Shown: positions 55,058-63,713 of the stretch, in pieces
Numbering within the stretch: the stretch's first letter is position 1
Layout: each line of letters opens with the position of its first letter
DNA from: Paraburkholderia caledonica NBRC 102488
GTDB lineage: Bacteria > Pseudomonadota > Gammaproteobacteria > Burkholderiales > Burkholderiaceae
Assembly (NCBI RefSeq): GCF_000685095.1
Contig: NZ_BAYE01000001.1
Span: 1 to 64,000 of the forward strand
DNA: 64,000 bases
Direction of reading: 5' to 3'
Translations under genes and position numbers: made by a program
Notes under the pieces: generated by a model
What the model saw: the letters and a program-made list of their open reading frames with translations, nothing else
Told to the model about the DNA's origin: nothing
Databases searched by the model: none

Positions 55058-57498
55058 GATTTTCCTGCAACGTCGATAGAGTTGCGATGAGCAGCCGCGA
55101 GCGCGGCCTTTGACGGCGTGAACCGGTACATCAATGCCTTGCCGTGCGCGTCTTCTTCGACGAATACCAGGTATTCGCCCGACGCGAGACGATGCGCGGT
55201 GACGGGCATCGGCACGTCGGCCCAGCCGCTCGCCGCGCCGACTTCCTTGCCCGGTGTCAGACGGCCCGCTTCGCGCCCGCTCGCGCGGTCATAAATCCGC
55301 ACGGCTGCGCTGCGCGTTTCGACGGCAAAGATGTAGTCGCCCGCCACCGCAAAGCCGTTGACCGAAAGCCATTCGGGCGGACCGCGGTCCGGCAGATCGA
55401 TCAAATAGCGCAGCACCGGCTTGCCGGTTTTCCAGTGGTCGTAGCGGGCAAGCTGTGAACCCGCACTATTCCAGTTGTCCTGAACAAACGGCCGCGCGCG
55501 CGTCGAGCCGGAGACGAACAGTGTGTCGTCTTCGGTAAAATAGTTGAGCCGAGCGACGCGGTAAAACGGCGCAGGCACTGGGTATTGCCGCATCGCCGCG
55601 TAACGGTAGACCGGATTGCCGACGCGGTCGAATCCTTGCAGCGGGAAGCAGCGAATGCCGGCCGCCTCGGTGCCCTGCCAGACGTCGCCGCGACTATCCA
55701 CCCACCAGCCTCGCATTGCAGGCGCATCGGCGCCGTTGCTGCTCTGATCGAAAGCAGCACGGGAGAAGTCACCCGCGCCCGTCACGTCGCGCCAGATCCA
55801 CTCACCGCGCGCCGGCTGATTGCGCGGCCACGGACCGTCTATGTGCGATTGCGCGAACAGCCCCGACGGAATCGCCGTCTCGCGATCTTCGGCGAAACGA
55901 TAGACGCGCAGATACGACGAATACATGTCGGTGGTGTACAGCAGCCGATGCCCGTCGATGTCGCGCACCATCGGCATACCCCGCTGGCCGCCCAGGTACA
56001 GATGAAAGTACGGATCGTACGGGTAGCGGAAACGGTCGGCGGTATAACCCGCATACGACCACTCGTTGCCCGGCGTGCGCGTGAGATCCAGCGTGAAGCG
56101 CTTGCTGCCGCTGTACACGGACGGCGGATTGCCGTCGACGAACTGCGCGCCGTCGACGAACAGCAGCCCTTGCAGGCTGAAGCGCTGCCGTCCATCGGGC
56201 GTATAGCTTTCGAGCAGCGCGCCGTCGTAGGTGCTCGGTCCGGTGCCGTAGGGGCGCGGACCGGCACCGTTCATCGACACATAAATGTTGCCCGCGCGAT
56301 CCACGCCAACGCCAGTCAGACCGTTGAAACGCCGGGGCCCCGGCGCGCCCGCGCGCCCCGCGTAGATACCGCCTTTTTCCCCGAAGCTGGCCGTCAATTT
56401 CATGGCCGTACCCTGCTGCGTATTGGCCGCCGACGTGCTAGTCCGTGCGTTCGCGTCGCCGGTAAAGATCAGGATGTGCTGGCGCATGCCGTTGTCCGCG
56501 ATCAACAGGCGTCCGCGTGCGTCGACGGTCAGATCCGCCGGCACGACGCCTTCAGGCAACGGCAATTCGCTGATGACTGCCCCATTGCGCGCATGGTGCA
56601 CGACGCGTTGCGCGCCGTCTGTGAGGCTGTTCTCCAGGATCCATAACGAACCGTCGGGCGCGAGCGCAAGGCGGCCCGGCTCACGCACCGGGAATGCGCC
56701 GATTGCCTGCATGGTCTGCGCGTCGAACACCTGCACCCGGTTCTCGAGCACGTTCGAGACAAAGAGCCGCGTGTCGTCCGCGGCCAGACCACGAATCGCG
56801 TAGTCGGCCTTAGCGGAATAAGTGGCTATCAGCAGGTACGCCAGGCGGCTGCCGGGGGGGAACTTCACCTGCCCCGCGAACGGTACGCCGTCGCGAATGT
56901 CCGCGCGGCTGCGGCGCGAGATACCGGTCCACACTTCCCCCTCGCGTGGCGACGGTCTGTGCTTCGCGGTTTCGTTGCCGAGGCTGACCATGGTTTGTGC
57001 GACGTACACATACTCGTCGTTCGCGGCAATCGCGTCGCCACCCATCATTCCCCAGCCATGCGTCTCGCCACCGTGACGGAGCAGCTCGCCATTGCGGTAC
57101 TGACCGAGTTCGCCACCGCCCTCGTCCCATGGTGCATTGGTGAAGACGTCGCCTTGCGGCGTGACGGCGATCGCCTGGATGTCGATCTGCATCCAGCGCT
57201 GATCCCCGTAGCCCCATGTATTGCCGATCCATGAAGTTACATAGGATGGCGAATGATCCGCACCGGTCGCCTGTGCGCTGGCTGCGGGGTTGCTGGCCGC
57301 CGCTTCGGTGGCTTCGGTCAAAATCTTTGCGGCCGCAGGCGGAGCTTCCAGTTGACCCGCAGAGACTTCACCGCCCGGCAACCGGGCACCGCCCGCGCCG
57401 TGCTCCGACTCGCCCGCCGCAAGCAGCACGACCAGCGGGAGCGCGAGAGCGCCCGCGCACACTAGCCGCTCGAATGTTTTGCGTGTGAGGCGTCGCAT
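55054..57498 (-). CDS. Large secreted beta-propeller-like protein in the glycan locus
   Basis: An 814-residue protein, not recognised as a named family. The signal-like N-terminus (LVCAGALALPLVVLLAAG) suggests export. The rest is strand-rich with repeated Asp/Gly/Asn-rich turns and NHL/propeller-like pieces (DLTVDARGRLLIADNG, NGLTGVGVDRAGNIYVS, LAPDGSLWILENS). No lipobox or membrane anchor. It is embedded between GT4 genes and overlaps the next by four bases. It might bind or process the exported glycan; this is inference. Confidence 0.75.
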   Translation of the reverse strand: MRRLTRKTFERLVCAGALALPLVVLLAAGESEHGAGGARLPGGEVSAGQLEAPPAAAKILTEATEAAASNPAASAQATGADHSPSYVTSWIGNTWGYGDQRWMQIDIQAIAVTPQGDVFTNAPWDEGGGELGQYRNGELLRHGGETHGWGMMGGDAIAANDEYVYVAQTMVSLGNETAKHRPSPREGEVWTGISRRSRADIRDGVPFAGQVKFPPGSRLAYLLIATYSAKADYAIRGLAADDTRLFVSNVLENRVQVFDAQTMQAIGAFPVREPGRLALAPDGSLWILENSLTDGAQRVVHHARNGAVISELPLPEGVVPADLTVDARGRLLIADNGMRQHILIFTGDANARTSTSAANTQQGTAMKLTASFGEKGGIYAGRAGAPGPRRFNGLTGVGVDRAGNIYVSMNGAGPRPYGTGPSTYDGALLESYTPDGRQRFSLQGLLFVDGAQFVDGNPPSVYSGSKRFTLDLTRTPGNEWSYAGYTADRFRYPYDPYFHLYLGGQRGMPMVRDIDGHRLLYTTDMYSSYLRVYRFAEDRETAIPSGLFAQSHIDGPWPRNQPARGEWIWRDVTGAGDFSRAAFDQSSNGADAPAMRGWWVDSRGDVWQGTEAAGIRCFPLQGFDRVGNPVYRYAAMRQYPVPAPFYRVARLNYFTEDDTLFVSGSTRARPFVQDNWNSAGSQLARYDHWKTGKPVLRYLIDLPDRGPPEWLSVNGFAVAGDYIFAVETRSAAVRIYDRASGREAGRLTPGKEVGAASGWADVPMPVTAHRLASGEYLVFVEEDAHGKALMYRFTPSKAALAAAHRNSIDVAGKS

Positions 57499-57509
57499 GG
57501 TTACCGGCG

Positions 57510-58667
57510 TTAGAACACGTCGATTGCTTCGCGATAGATTTGCGCGACCTGCGCGGCCACCACCGGCCTGTCGAAGTTCTCACGCGCATACTTGCGGCAT
57601 GCCTCTTCGCCCGGCAACTTGAGCCGGCCGAGCAACGCATCGGCCATGCCTTCTCCAATCGCCTTGCAACCGCCGGACGGCAGCACCAGATCGCGCGACA
57701 ACGGCGCCACGGCCTCAGGCAGGCCGCCTACCGGCGTCACCAGAACCGGTGTGCCGGCAGCAAGCGATTCGATCGTAGTCAGGCCGAAGCCTTCCAGCGA
57801 TACGGTCGGCACCACCGAGAGGTCGGCCGCGCGATACCACAGCGGCACGGTCTCATCCGGCACGAAGCCGGCAAGCGTCACGTTGCCCTCGAGGCCGCGC
57901 GCGACGATGCGAGCCTGCAACTGCGACGCAAGCGGACCCTTGCCCGCAATCGTCAGCAATACGTCTGGTAGCAACGGCTTCACGATCGCCATTGCGTCGA
58001 TCAGATCTTCGAGCCCCATGCGCGACACCAGACGACGCATGCAGAAAATAAGAGGCCGGTCCGCTGCGAGGCCGAGTTGCCGACGCGCTTCGAGCTTCGT
58101 CATGCCAGTGTCGAAGTGCGCGACGTCGACGCAGCCGGGCACGATGCGGATGCTGTCCTCACTCACGCCATAAGTCTCATGAAGCAGACGGCCGAATGCC
58201 CGCGACAGCACGATATGACGCGTCGCGCCGCGATACACGAATCGTTCGAGCGCGACACGCAACGCGCGCGATAGCCCGCCTCCGCCCCCGGGATATGACT
58301 CCGCCGCCCACGGTCCATGAAAATGAACGACCTTCGGCACGTTGCGAAACACGCCCGCAGTCGGCGCTGCATAAAGGGCGAAATGCGTCGCGACTATGTC
58401 AGGCATGCGCGCGGCCCGCAACACACGCGAATGCCTGCGGGAGCCCAGCAACCGCGCGCCGAGTTGCGCCTGCGCGCCCGCGAACGATTGCACGCGGCCA
58501 CCCGACGCCTCGATCACGTCTGCGCTGCCAGCCACCATGCCGCGCACGTTCACCCCTTGAGCGGGAAGCGTATCCACCAGCGCCTGAAACATACGATCAA
58601 GGCCGCCTGGCCGTTCGTCGAACCAGTGCATGCCAATTTGCAGCGAATCGATCGGAACCGCGCTCAT
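57510..58667 (-). CDS. Family 4 glycosyltransferase
   Basis: A 385-residue GT-B enzyme: LQIGMHWFDERPGGLDRMFQALVDTLPAQG at the N-terminus (GGLDR replaces the common GGxE), VVHFHGPWAAES, and the E-x7-E motif in VVPTVSLEGFGLTTIESLAAGTPVLVTPVGGLPE. It starts inside the previous gene's stop (ATGA), and the secreted protein gene follows after 11 bases. Confidence 0.93.
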   Translation of the reverse strand: MSAVPIDSLQIGMHWFDERPGGLDRMFQALVDTLPAQGVNVRGMVAGSADVIEASGGRVQSFAGAQAQLGARLLGSRRHSRVLRAARMPDIVATHFALYAAPTAGVFRNVPKVVHFHGPWAAESYPGGGGGLSRALRVALERFVYRGATRHIVLSRAFGRLLHETYGVSEDSIRIVPGCVDVAHFDTGMTKLEARRQLGLAADRPLIFCMRRLVSRMGLEDLIDAMAIVKPLLPDVLLTIAGKGPLASQLQARIVARGLEGNVTLAGFVPDETVPLWYRAADLSVVPTVSLEGFGLTTIESLAAGTPVLVTPVGGLPEAVAPLSRDLVLPSGGCKAIGEGMADALLGRLKLPGEEACRKYARENFDRPVVAAQVAQIYREAIDVF

Positions 58668-59842
58668 AGTTTCACCGGCTCAGTCGCGCATGCGGGCGGC
58701 AACGGTTGTGCCGCGCGGCGTGCATGCACCTGCTCATACACTGTCAGATAGCGCTCGGCCATGGCCTGCCAGCTCAGGCTTTTTGCCACCTCTCTCGCGC
58801 GCGTGCCTAGGCTTCGCGCGTAGTCCGTATCGCTCGCCACACGCATGATGGCCGCGCCGAGCGCCGCCGCGTCGTCAGGATCGTCGAGCACGACGCCGCT
58901 GCCCGGCTCGATCACTTCGGCACCTCCGGCGGTGCGCACCGTTATGACCGGCAAGCCCGCGGACAAAGCCTCCAGCAATACCAGCCCCATTGGTTCGTAG
59001 CGCGAAGGAAACACGAACGCATCGACCGAGCGCATCAGCGCGGGCATGTCCATCACCATGTCGGTGAAGTGCACGCGTGCGCTCAGTCCGAGCGATTCGA
59101 CCAGCGCCGGATACGGACTGTTGTGCAGAATGCCCGCGACCGCGAGATGCACGTCGGCTGACGTATGGATCAGTGCGTGCAGCACGGTGTCGAGGTTCTT
59201 GCGCGACATGCGCAGATCGCCCGCGAACAACAGCATGAACGGTACTTGCGGCAAGCCGAAGCGCGCGCGTTCGCATGCGCCGGGCCTGAACTCGTCGACA
59301 TCCACGCCGTTATGAATCACCTGCATGCGCGCCGCACCGACACCCAACGTCCGCACTTCGCCTGCCACCTTCTGCGAAACCGGCACGACGACCTCGGTAT
59401 GGCGAAACGCCCATTTCTCGCATGCGATGTTCAGCCACGTATAGATAACCTGATACGCGTGATAGAAACTGTGCAGCAGACGAAACGGATAGAAGCCGCA
59501 GCGATACCAGCCGTCGTGCACGAAGTGCGCCGCGTTGACGTCGGAGCGGGCCCATGCAATGAAGCCGTTGACATGAACCACGTCGAACTCATTACGGTGA
59601 GCGCGAATCCACGCACCGCAGCGCAAAGCGAACATCTGATACTGAACCAGCCGTGTCGGCAGGCGACTCGTCGCAACGCGCACGAAACGCACGCGCGGAT
59701 GCGCGACCAGTTCCGCGACTGCTTCTGTGGCAAGCAGCGTCACGGTATGCCCAGCGGCCAGCGCCGCCTGCACGATCTCGTAGTTCACGCGCCCTTGCCC
59801 ATCGTTCTTGCGCACGACATGGGTAACGATGAGAATTCGCAT
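58664..59842 (-). CDS. Family 4 glycosyltransferase
   Basis: A 392-residue GT-B enzyme: MRILIVTHVVRKNDGQGRVNYEIVQAALAAGHTV at the start, then PVSQKVAGEVRTLGVG, LLFAGDLRMSRKNLDTVL and the E-x7-E motif in FVFPSRYEPMGLVLLEALSAGLPVITV. The ATG at 59842 has AAGGA upstream; the frame is open far upstream, but that part overlaps the Wzy gene and is not used. Overlaps the next GT4 gene by four bases. Confidence 0.93.
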   Translation of the reverse strand: MRILIVTHVVRKNDGQGRVNYEIVQAALAAGHTVTLLATEAVAELVAHPRVRFVRVATSRLPTRLVQYQMFALRCGAWIRAHRNEFDVVHVNGFIAWARSDVNAAHFVHDGWYRCGFYPFRLLHSFYHAYQVIYTWLNIACEKWAFRHTEVVVPVSQKVAGEVRTLGVGAARMQVIHNGVDVDEFRPGACERARFGLPQVPFMLLFAGDLRMSRKNLDTVLHALIHTSADVHLAVAGILHNSPYPALVESLGLSARVHFTDMVMDMPALMRSVDAFVFPSRYEPMGLVLLEALSAGLPVITVRTAGGAEVIEPGSGVVLDDPDDAAALGAAIMRVASDTDYARSLGTRAREVAKSLSWQAMAERYLTVYEQVHARRAAQPLPPACATEPVKL

Positions 59843-59865
59843 CCCGTTGTCCTTCATTTGTAATA

Positions 59866-61404
59866 TCAGGTCCGCGAAAGCGCCGCACTGTTCGTGGCGT
59901 GCCGCTCTCGCGCATAGCGCGACGAAATCACCGGCAAGGTCACGCCGAGAAAGAAAAACATCCCGGATACGGAGGTGAGCGTGTTGATGAAAATCATCAT
60001 CGAGAAAATGGCGACGGCCACACCTACGCCGGAGATAGCGAGAAGATCGGTTGGATGCGATCGGCTCGCGCGGTACGCGCGCCACAGCAACATGACCACG
60101 CCTGTCGCATACAGCAGCGTGCCTGGCCAACCCATCACGAAGGGCACTTCCATCAGGCCGCTGTCGAAGTCGGCTATTGCGGAGGCGGACTTGTCGTCGG
60201 ACAGTTTGGTCCCTTGACCCGTCGCGCCGAGGCCTTGACCCGCGATATCGGTGAGCGCCGACGAAAGAAACGTCTTGTAGAACTCCGCGCGCGCCTGGTA
60301 GCTGTTGTCCTCGCCGATGTCCTGGATGGTGCTGAAGCGGCGCATTACGGGCTCGGCCACCTGATCGACCATCATTAGCGGCGCGGCCATCACGGCCAGG
60401 CCGAATACGCCGGCGAGCAAGCGCATCCGGCTCTTGCCGTCGAGCATGGCAAATGAATAGACGAGCGCGATTGCAAAGCCGCCCCATGTACTGCGCGCGC
60501 TGGTGAGCAGCAGCGCGGGAATGCCGACACAGCCGAGCACGATGCGCGCTTTGCCGCGCGCTGCGAGCGACATCAGCAGGATAGTCATGAGCGTGACCGC
60601 GAACGGGCCGCAAGAATTCATCGTGCTGCTGATGCGCATGCCGAACGGCACCGGCTGACCCTCGGATTCCATCTTCGAGGCAATCAGCCAGAAGGCGTCC
60701 CACGGCATCGGCGAGATGAATTCGAGCAATCCATAGAGACTCATCAGGAGTCCGCCGTAAATGAATGTCTTCAGCAGGACCCGGTGGTAGTCCGGATAAT
60801 GGCGCCACGTCACGGTCATATAAAACGCGACCATCACTGGATAGAGCCAGTTGATCAGCGTAAAGGTTGCGGCGGCAGGACCGGCTTGCACAAACCCCAC
60901 CACGTACGCGTACAGAAGCGCGATCACGATCAACAGAAGCGGTGCGGCCCGGCGCTGCCCGAACGCAGAGACGTGCTTGATGAGGGTGAATCCCATGAGT
61001 GCGACCGCCAGCAACGGTGCGACCATGATCGGGCTTTGCTGATTGAACGCTCCGCTCACGAAGTCCGCGAGACGCCTCACTTCCGGCGTGAGAAAGAAAA
61101 GCCAGCAGACGAAGCCGAGGTAGTGAGCCGGCGAGCGCCGGTACAGCAACAGCGCAACGCCAAAGGCACCGGCTGGAAAGAACAGCTCGACCACTTTGCC
61201 CTGATGCAGCAGGATGAGGCCCAGCGTCGCGCCGAACAGCAGCAACGGCCAACGCAGCGGGTGACGCAATGTGCGCGACGCGCGGCGAGTGCGAGCGGTT
61301 CTGGCCGCTCCTCGTTCGCTCCTCGTCGTTGCGCCTTGCCTGTCGTCAGCCGGCGTGCGCAGCGCGAGCCGCGCGCTCGACGGCGTGATCAGCAACCGCT
61401 CCAT
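59866..61404 (-). CDS. O-antigen polymerase/ligase-like membrane protein (Wzy-like)
   Basis: A 512-residue inner-membrane protein with about 10-12 hydrophobic segments and a large central hydrophilic loop. It has the WaaL/Wzy-type regions LLTSARSTWGGFAIALVYSF and GPFAVTLMTILLMSLAARGK, with EDNSYQARAEFYKTFL in the loop. It likely joins repeat units outside the inner membrane. The ATG overlaps the GNAT gene stop by one base (TAATG). An Arg-rich N-terminal stretch of about 50 residues precedes the first membrane segment. Confidence 0.88.
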   Translation of the reverse strand: MERLLITPSSARLALRTPADDRQGATTRSERGAARTARTRRASRTLRHPLRWPLLLFGATLGLILLHQGKVVELFFPAGAFGVALLLYRRSPAHYLGFVCWLFFLTPEVRRLADFVSGAFNQQSPIMVAPLLAVALMGFTLIKHVSAFGQRRAAPLLLIVIALLYAYVVGFVQAGPAAATFTLINWLYPVMVAFYMTVTWRHYPDYHRVLLKTFIYGGLLMSLYGLLEFISPMPWDAFWLIASKMESEGQPVPFGMRISSTMNSCGPFAVTLMTILLMSLAARGKARIVLGCVGIPALLLTSARSTWGGFAIALVYSFAMLDGKSRMRLLAGVFGLAVMAAPLMMVDQVAEPVMRRFSTIQDIGEDNSYQARAEFYKTFLSSALTDIAGQGLGATGQGTKLSDDKSASAIADFDSGLMEVPFVMGWPGTLLYATGVVMLLWRAYRASRSHPTDLLAISGVGVAVAIFSMMIFINTLTSVSGMFFFLGVTLPVISSRYARERHATNSAALSRT

Positions 61405-61940
61405 TACAGCATCTCGAACGTGTTGACGAGCGCAGCACGATCGCGCTCGCGCCGCCGCAACACAGCGAGCGGCTGCGAGGCGCGCATGTGCCGCGTGAGG
61501 CCGATGAAAGGCACGCCATGTTCGAGGTATGGACCTTCCGTCTTGCGAAAGCCGAATTGCTCGTAGAACTCGCGCAAGCCGAGCGGCGCGCTCACACGCG
61601 CGGCGTGTCCCGGCCAACGCTCGGCAATGGCCTGCAATACGCGCTCCACCAGCATTTCGGCGGTACCGTCGCCGCGCCGCAGCGGGCTCGTCAATACCTT
61701 GTCGATCGTGATCTCGGGGTCTTCAGCGTCGCCGGGCCGCACGCGAGCGTAGGCGAGAATCGGCATGGGCCGCCCCATGTCCTCCACGGCGAACACATGC
61801 AGCGATTCCTCGTCGCGGCCATCGGCATCGAGGTAGACATGCGATTGTTCGACGACGAACACCGCGCTGCGCGCCCGCAGAATCAGGTACAGCTCGCGTG
61901 CCGAAAGCTGCTCGAACTCCAGCGTTTTCCAGTTCATCAC
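61404..61940 (-). CDS. GNAT-family N-acetyltransferase (ElaA-like)
   Basis: A 178-residue acetyltransferase. The opening WKTLEFEQLSARELYLILRARSAVFVVEQSHVYLDADGRD is ElaA-like. The acetyl-CoA-binding part is ITIDKVLTSPLRRGDGTAEMLVERVL, and FYEQFGFRKTEGPYLEHGVPFIGL is the C-terminal GNAT end. First gene of the GNAT-Wzy-GT4-GT4-secreted-GT4 run, divergent from the carrier-protein genes. It may acetylate a glycan sugar or a metabolite. Confidence 0.88.
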   Translation of the reverse strand: MMNWKTLEFEQLSARELYLILRARSAVFVVEQSHVYLDADGRDEESLHVFAVEDMGRPMPILAYARVRPGDAEDPEITIDKVLTSPLRRGDGTAEMLVERVLQAIAERWPGHAARVSAPLGLREFYEQFGFRKTEGPYLEHGVPFIGLTRHMRASQPLAVLRRRERDRAALVNTFEML

Positions 61941-62211
61941 GTTCCCCAGCGGATTCTTTTATGTTTAACGGACCGGCGCCGCACGCCGCCCGCCTGGGCC
62001 ACGTTCGACACGCCGGCCCGTCTGATGGCTACACGTTAAGGCCGCGATACATGCGTTTCCGTGCGGCATCGCACTGACGCTGCGGGTTGGCGATTCTTAA
62101 ATACGAGGCACCGGATCGCGCCTCACGTCGCGAATAAAAAAATCGGCCGCATGCATTCGTCTACGTCGGCGAACGCGAAGAGACCGCTGCACAACTGAGG
62201 GGTACACCACC

Positions 62212-62460
62212 ATGAAAACCGCATTGCGACGCATCCTTTCCGAATCCGCTCGCCTCGACGTATCGCCGGAGAGCCTCGCGGACGATGCCGATCTCTATGC
62301 CGCAGGCCTCTCCTCCCTCGCGACCGTGCACCTGATGCTCGCAATCGAGGATGAATTCGACGTCGAGATTCCAGACCGCATGCTCACGCGCCGGCTGTTC
62401 TCGAGCATCGATTCGATGGCCGCCGCCGTTACCGAACTGCAACAGGCGAAAGCAGCATGA
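62212..62460 (+). CDS. Acyl carrier protein
   Basis: An 82-residue carrier protein with the four-helix PP-binding pattern. The phosphopantetheine site is AGLSSLATV; the attachment Ser is Ser35 (the DSL motif reads SSL here). A longer than usual, positively charged N-terminus begins MKTALRRILSES. It is not the fatty-acid AcpP (no DSLDTVELV). Its stop overlaps the start of the acyl-CoA dehydrogenase gene (ATGA), so the products are probably partners. Confidence 0.9.
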   Translation: MKTALRRILSESARLDVSPESLADDADLYAAGLSSLATVHLMLAIEDEFDVEIPDRMLTRRLFSSIDSMAAAVTELQQAKAA

Positions 62461-63713
62461 ACACCCCACTGCTGGATCCGGCTGCTTCGGCGGCTGCGAC
62501 CACGCCTGCGGCTCTGACGGCGATCGAGCCCGAACCCGCATGGCGCGCTGCGGCGCAACGCTGTGCGGCGGTAGCCGCGCAGTTCGCCGACGCCGTCGAC
62601 AGCGAAGCCCGGTTTCCTGCCGAAGCGTTCGCGGCACTCAAACGCGAGCGCCTGCTCTCGGCGATGGTGCCGGCGGCATACGGCGGCGAGGGCCTCTCGC
62701 TTGCGGACGTCGGCGCGATTTGCGAAACGCTTGCCCAGGGTTGTGCGTCCACCGCGATGATCTATGCGATGCATCAGATCCAGGTCGCATGTATCGACGA
62801 GCACGGCGGCGAGTCGCCATGGCACCGGCAGTTGCTCGCGCAACTTTGCGAGCAACAATGGCTTTTTGCATCGGCCACGTCTGAGGAAACGATCGGCGGC
62901 AATATGCGCACGAGCGCCTGCTCGGTCGAGGCCGACGGCGAGCGCTTTTCCATCGAAAAACTCGCCCCGACGATTTCATATGGCGCGCATGCCGACGCCA
63001 TTCTGGTCACCGCGCGCCGCACGGCCGAGTCGGCTGCCTCGGACCAGGTGCTGATCGTCGCGTTACGCGGACAAACGCTGCTTGAAAAACGCGGCGCCTG
63101 GGATTCGATGGGCATGCGCGGCACCTGCAGCGAAGGCTTCAGGCTGGTCGCCAGCGGTCTTGCCGCGCAGATCCTGCCGACGCCCTTCGCCGAGATCGCC
63201 GACCAGACCATGCTGCCGGTCTCGCACACGCTGTGGGCATCGGTATGGACGGGTGTGGCCGCCGACGCAGTGAATCGCGCGAAGGCCTTCTACAGGGCCC
63301 AGGCTCGCTCCAAGCCGGGCGCGAATTCGCTGGCCGGCGTGCGCCTCGCGCATGCTGTCGGGTTGCTGCAGATGATGCAGGCGCGTCTTTCCGTAGCGCT
63401 CGACGCGGCGCGTGCGGCGCACGCCGCACGCCTTCACGAATCGCAAGCCGATGCGCCGCTCGCGGCGATGCTTGGCTTTGCGTCGGACATGAACACGCTG
63501 AAGACCAGCATTTCGACGATTGCACTGGACGTCGTACACGAAGTAATGATGATCTGCGGGATGGCCGGATACAAGAACGGCACGCCGTACAGCGTGGGAC
63601 GCCATTTGCGCGATCTCTACTCCGCGCCGCTCATGATCAATAACGACCGCATCGCGCAGAACACCGCGAGCCTGTTGCTCGCGCAGCGCCCTGCCGCGCC
63701 GGGGAAAGCCTGA
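62457..63713 (+). CDS. Acyl-CoA dehydrogenase family flavoprotein
   Basis: A 418-residue acyl-CoA dehydrogenase fold protein: N-terminal helices with ERLLSAMVPAAYGGEGLSLADVGAICETLAQGCASTAMIYAMHQIQ, a central barrel (AHADAILVTARR, WDSMGMRGTCSEGF) and a C-terminal helical bundle with the GMAGYKNGTPYSVGRHLRDLYSAPLMI end. It is made right after the carrier protein and before the ligase. An oxidation of a carrier-bound acyl or aminoacyl group is a reasonable guess, by analogy with flavoproteins acting on prolyl-carrier proteins. Confidence 0.9.
   Translation: MNTPLLDPAASAAATTPAALTAIEPEPAWRAAAQRCAAVAAQFADAVDSEARFPAEAFAALKRERLLSAMVPAAYGGEGLSLADVGAICETLAQGCASTAMIYAMHQIQVACIDEHGGESPWHRQLLAQLCEQQWLFASATSEETIGGNMRTSACSVEADGERFSIEKLAPTISYGAHADAILVTARRTAESAASDQVLIVALRGQTLLEKRGAWDSMGMRGTCSEGFRLVASGLAAQILPTPFAEIADQTMLPVSHTLWASVWTGVAADAVNRAKAFYRAQARSKPGANSLAGVRLAHAVGLLQMMQARLSVALDAARAAHAARLHESQADAPLAAMLGFASDMNTLKTSISTIALDVVHEVMMICGMAGYKNGTPYSVGRHLRDLYSAPLMINNDRIAQNTASLLLAQRPAAPGKA

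Noticed and set aside
59843..61252. A 470-codon N-terminal extension of the GT4 frame starting at 59842
   Set aside because: It overlaps the Wzy-like gene in another frame and shows no domain; the GT4 motif starts at 59842 with a ribosome site.
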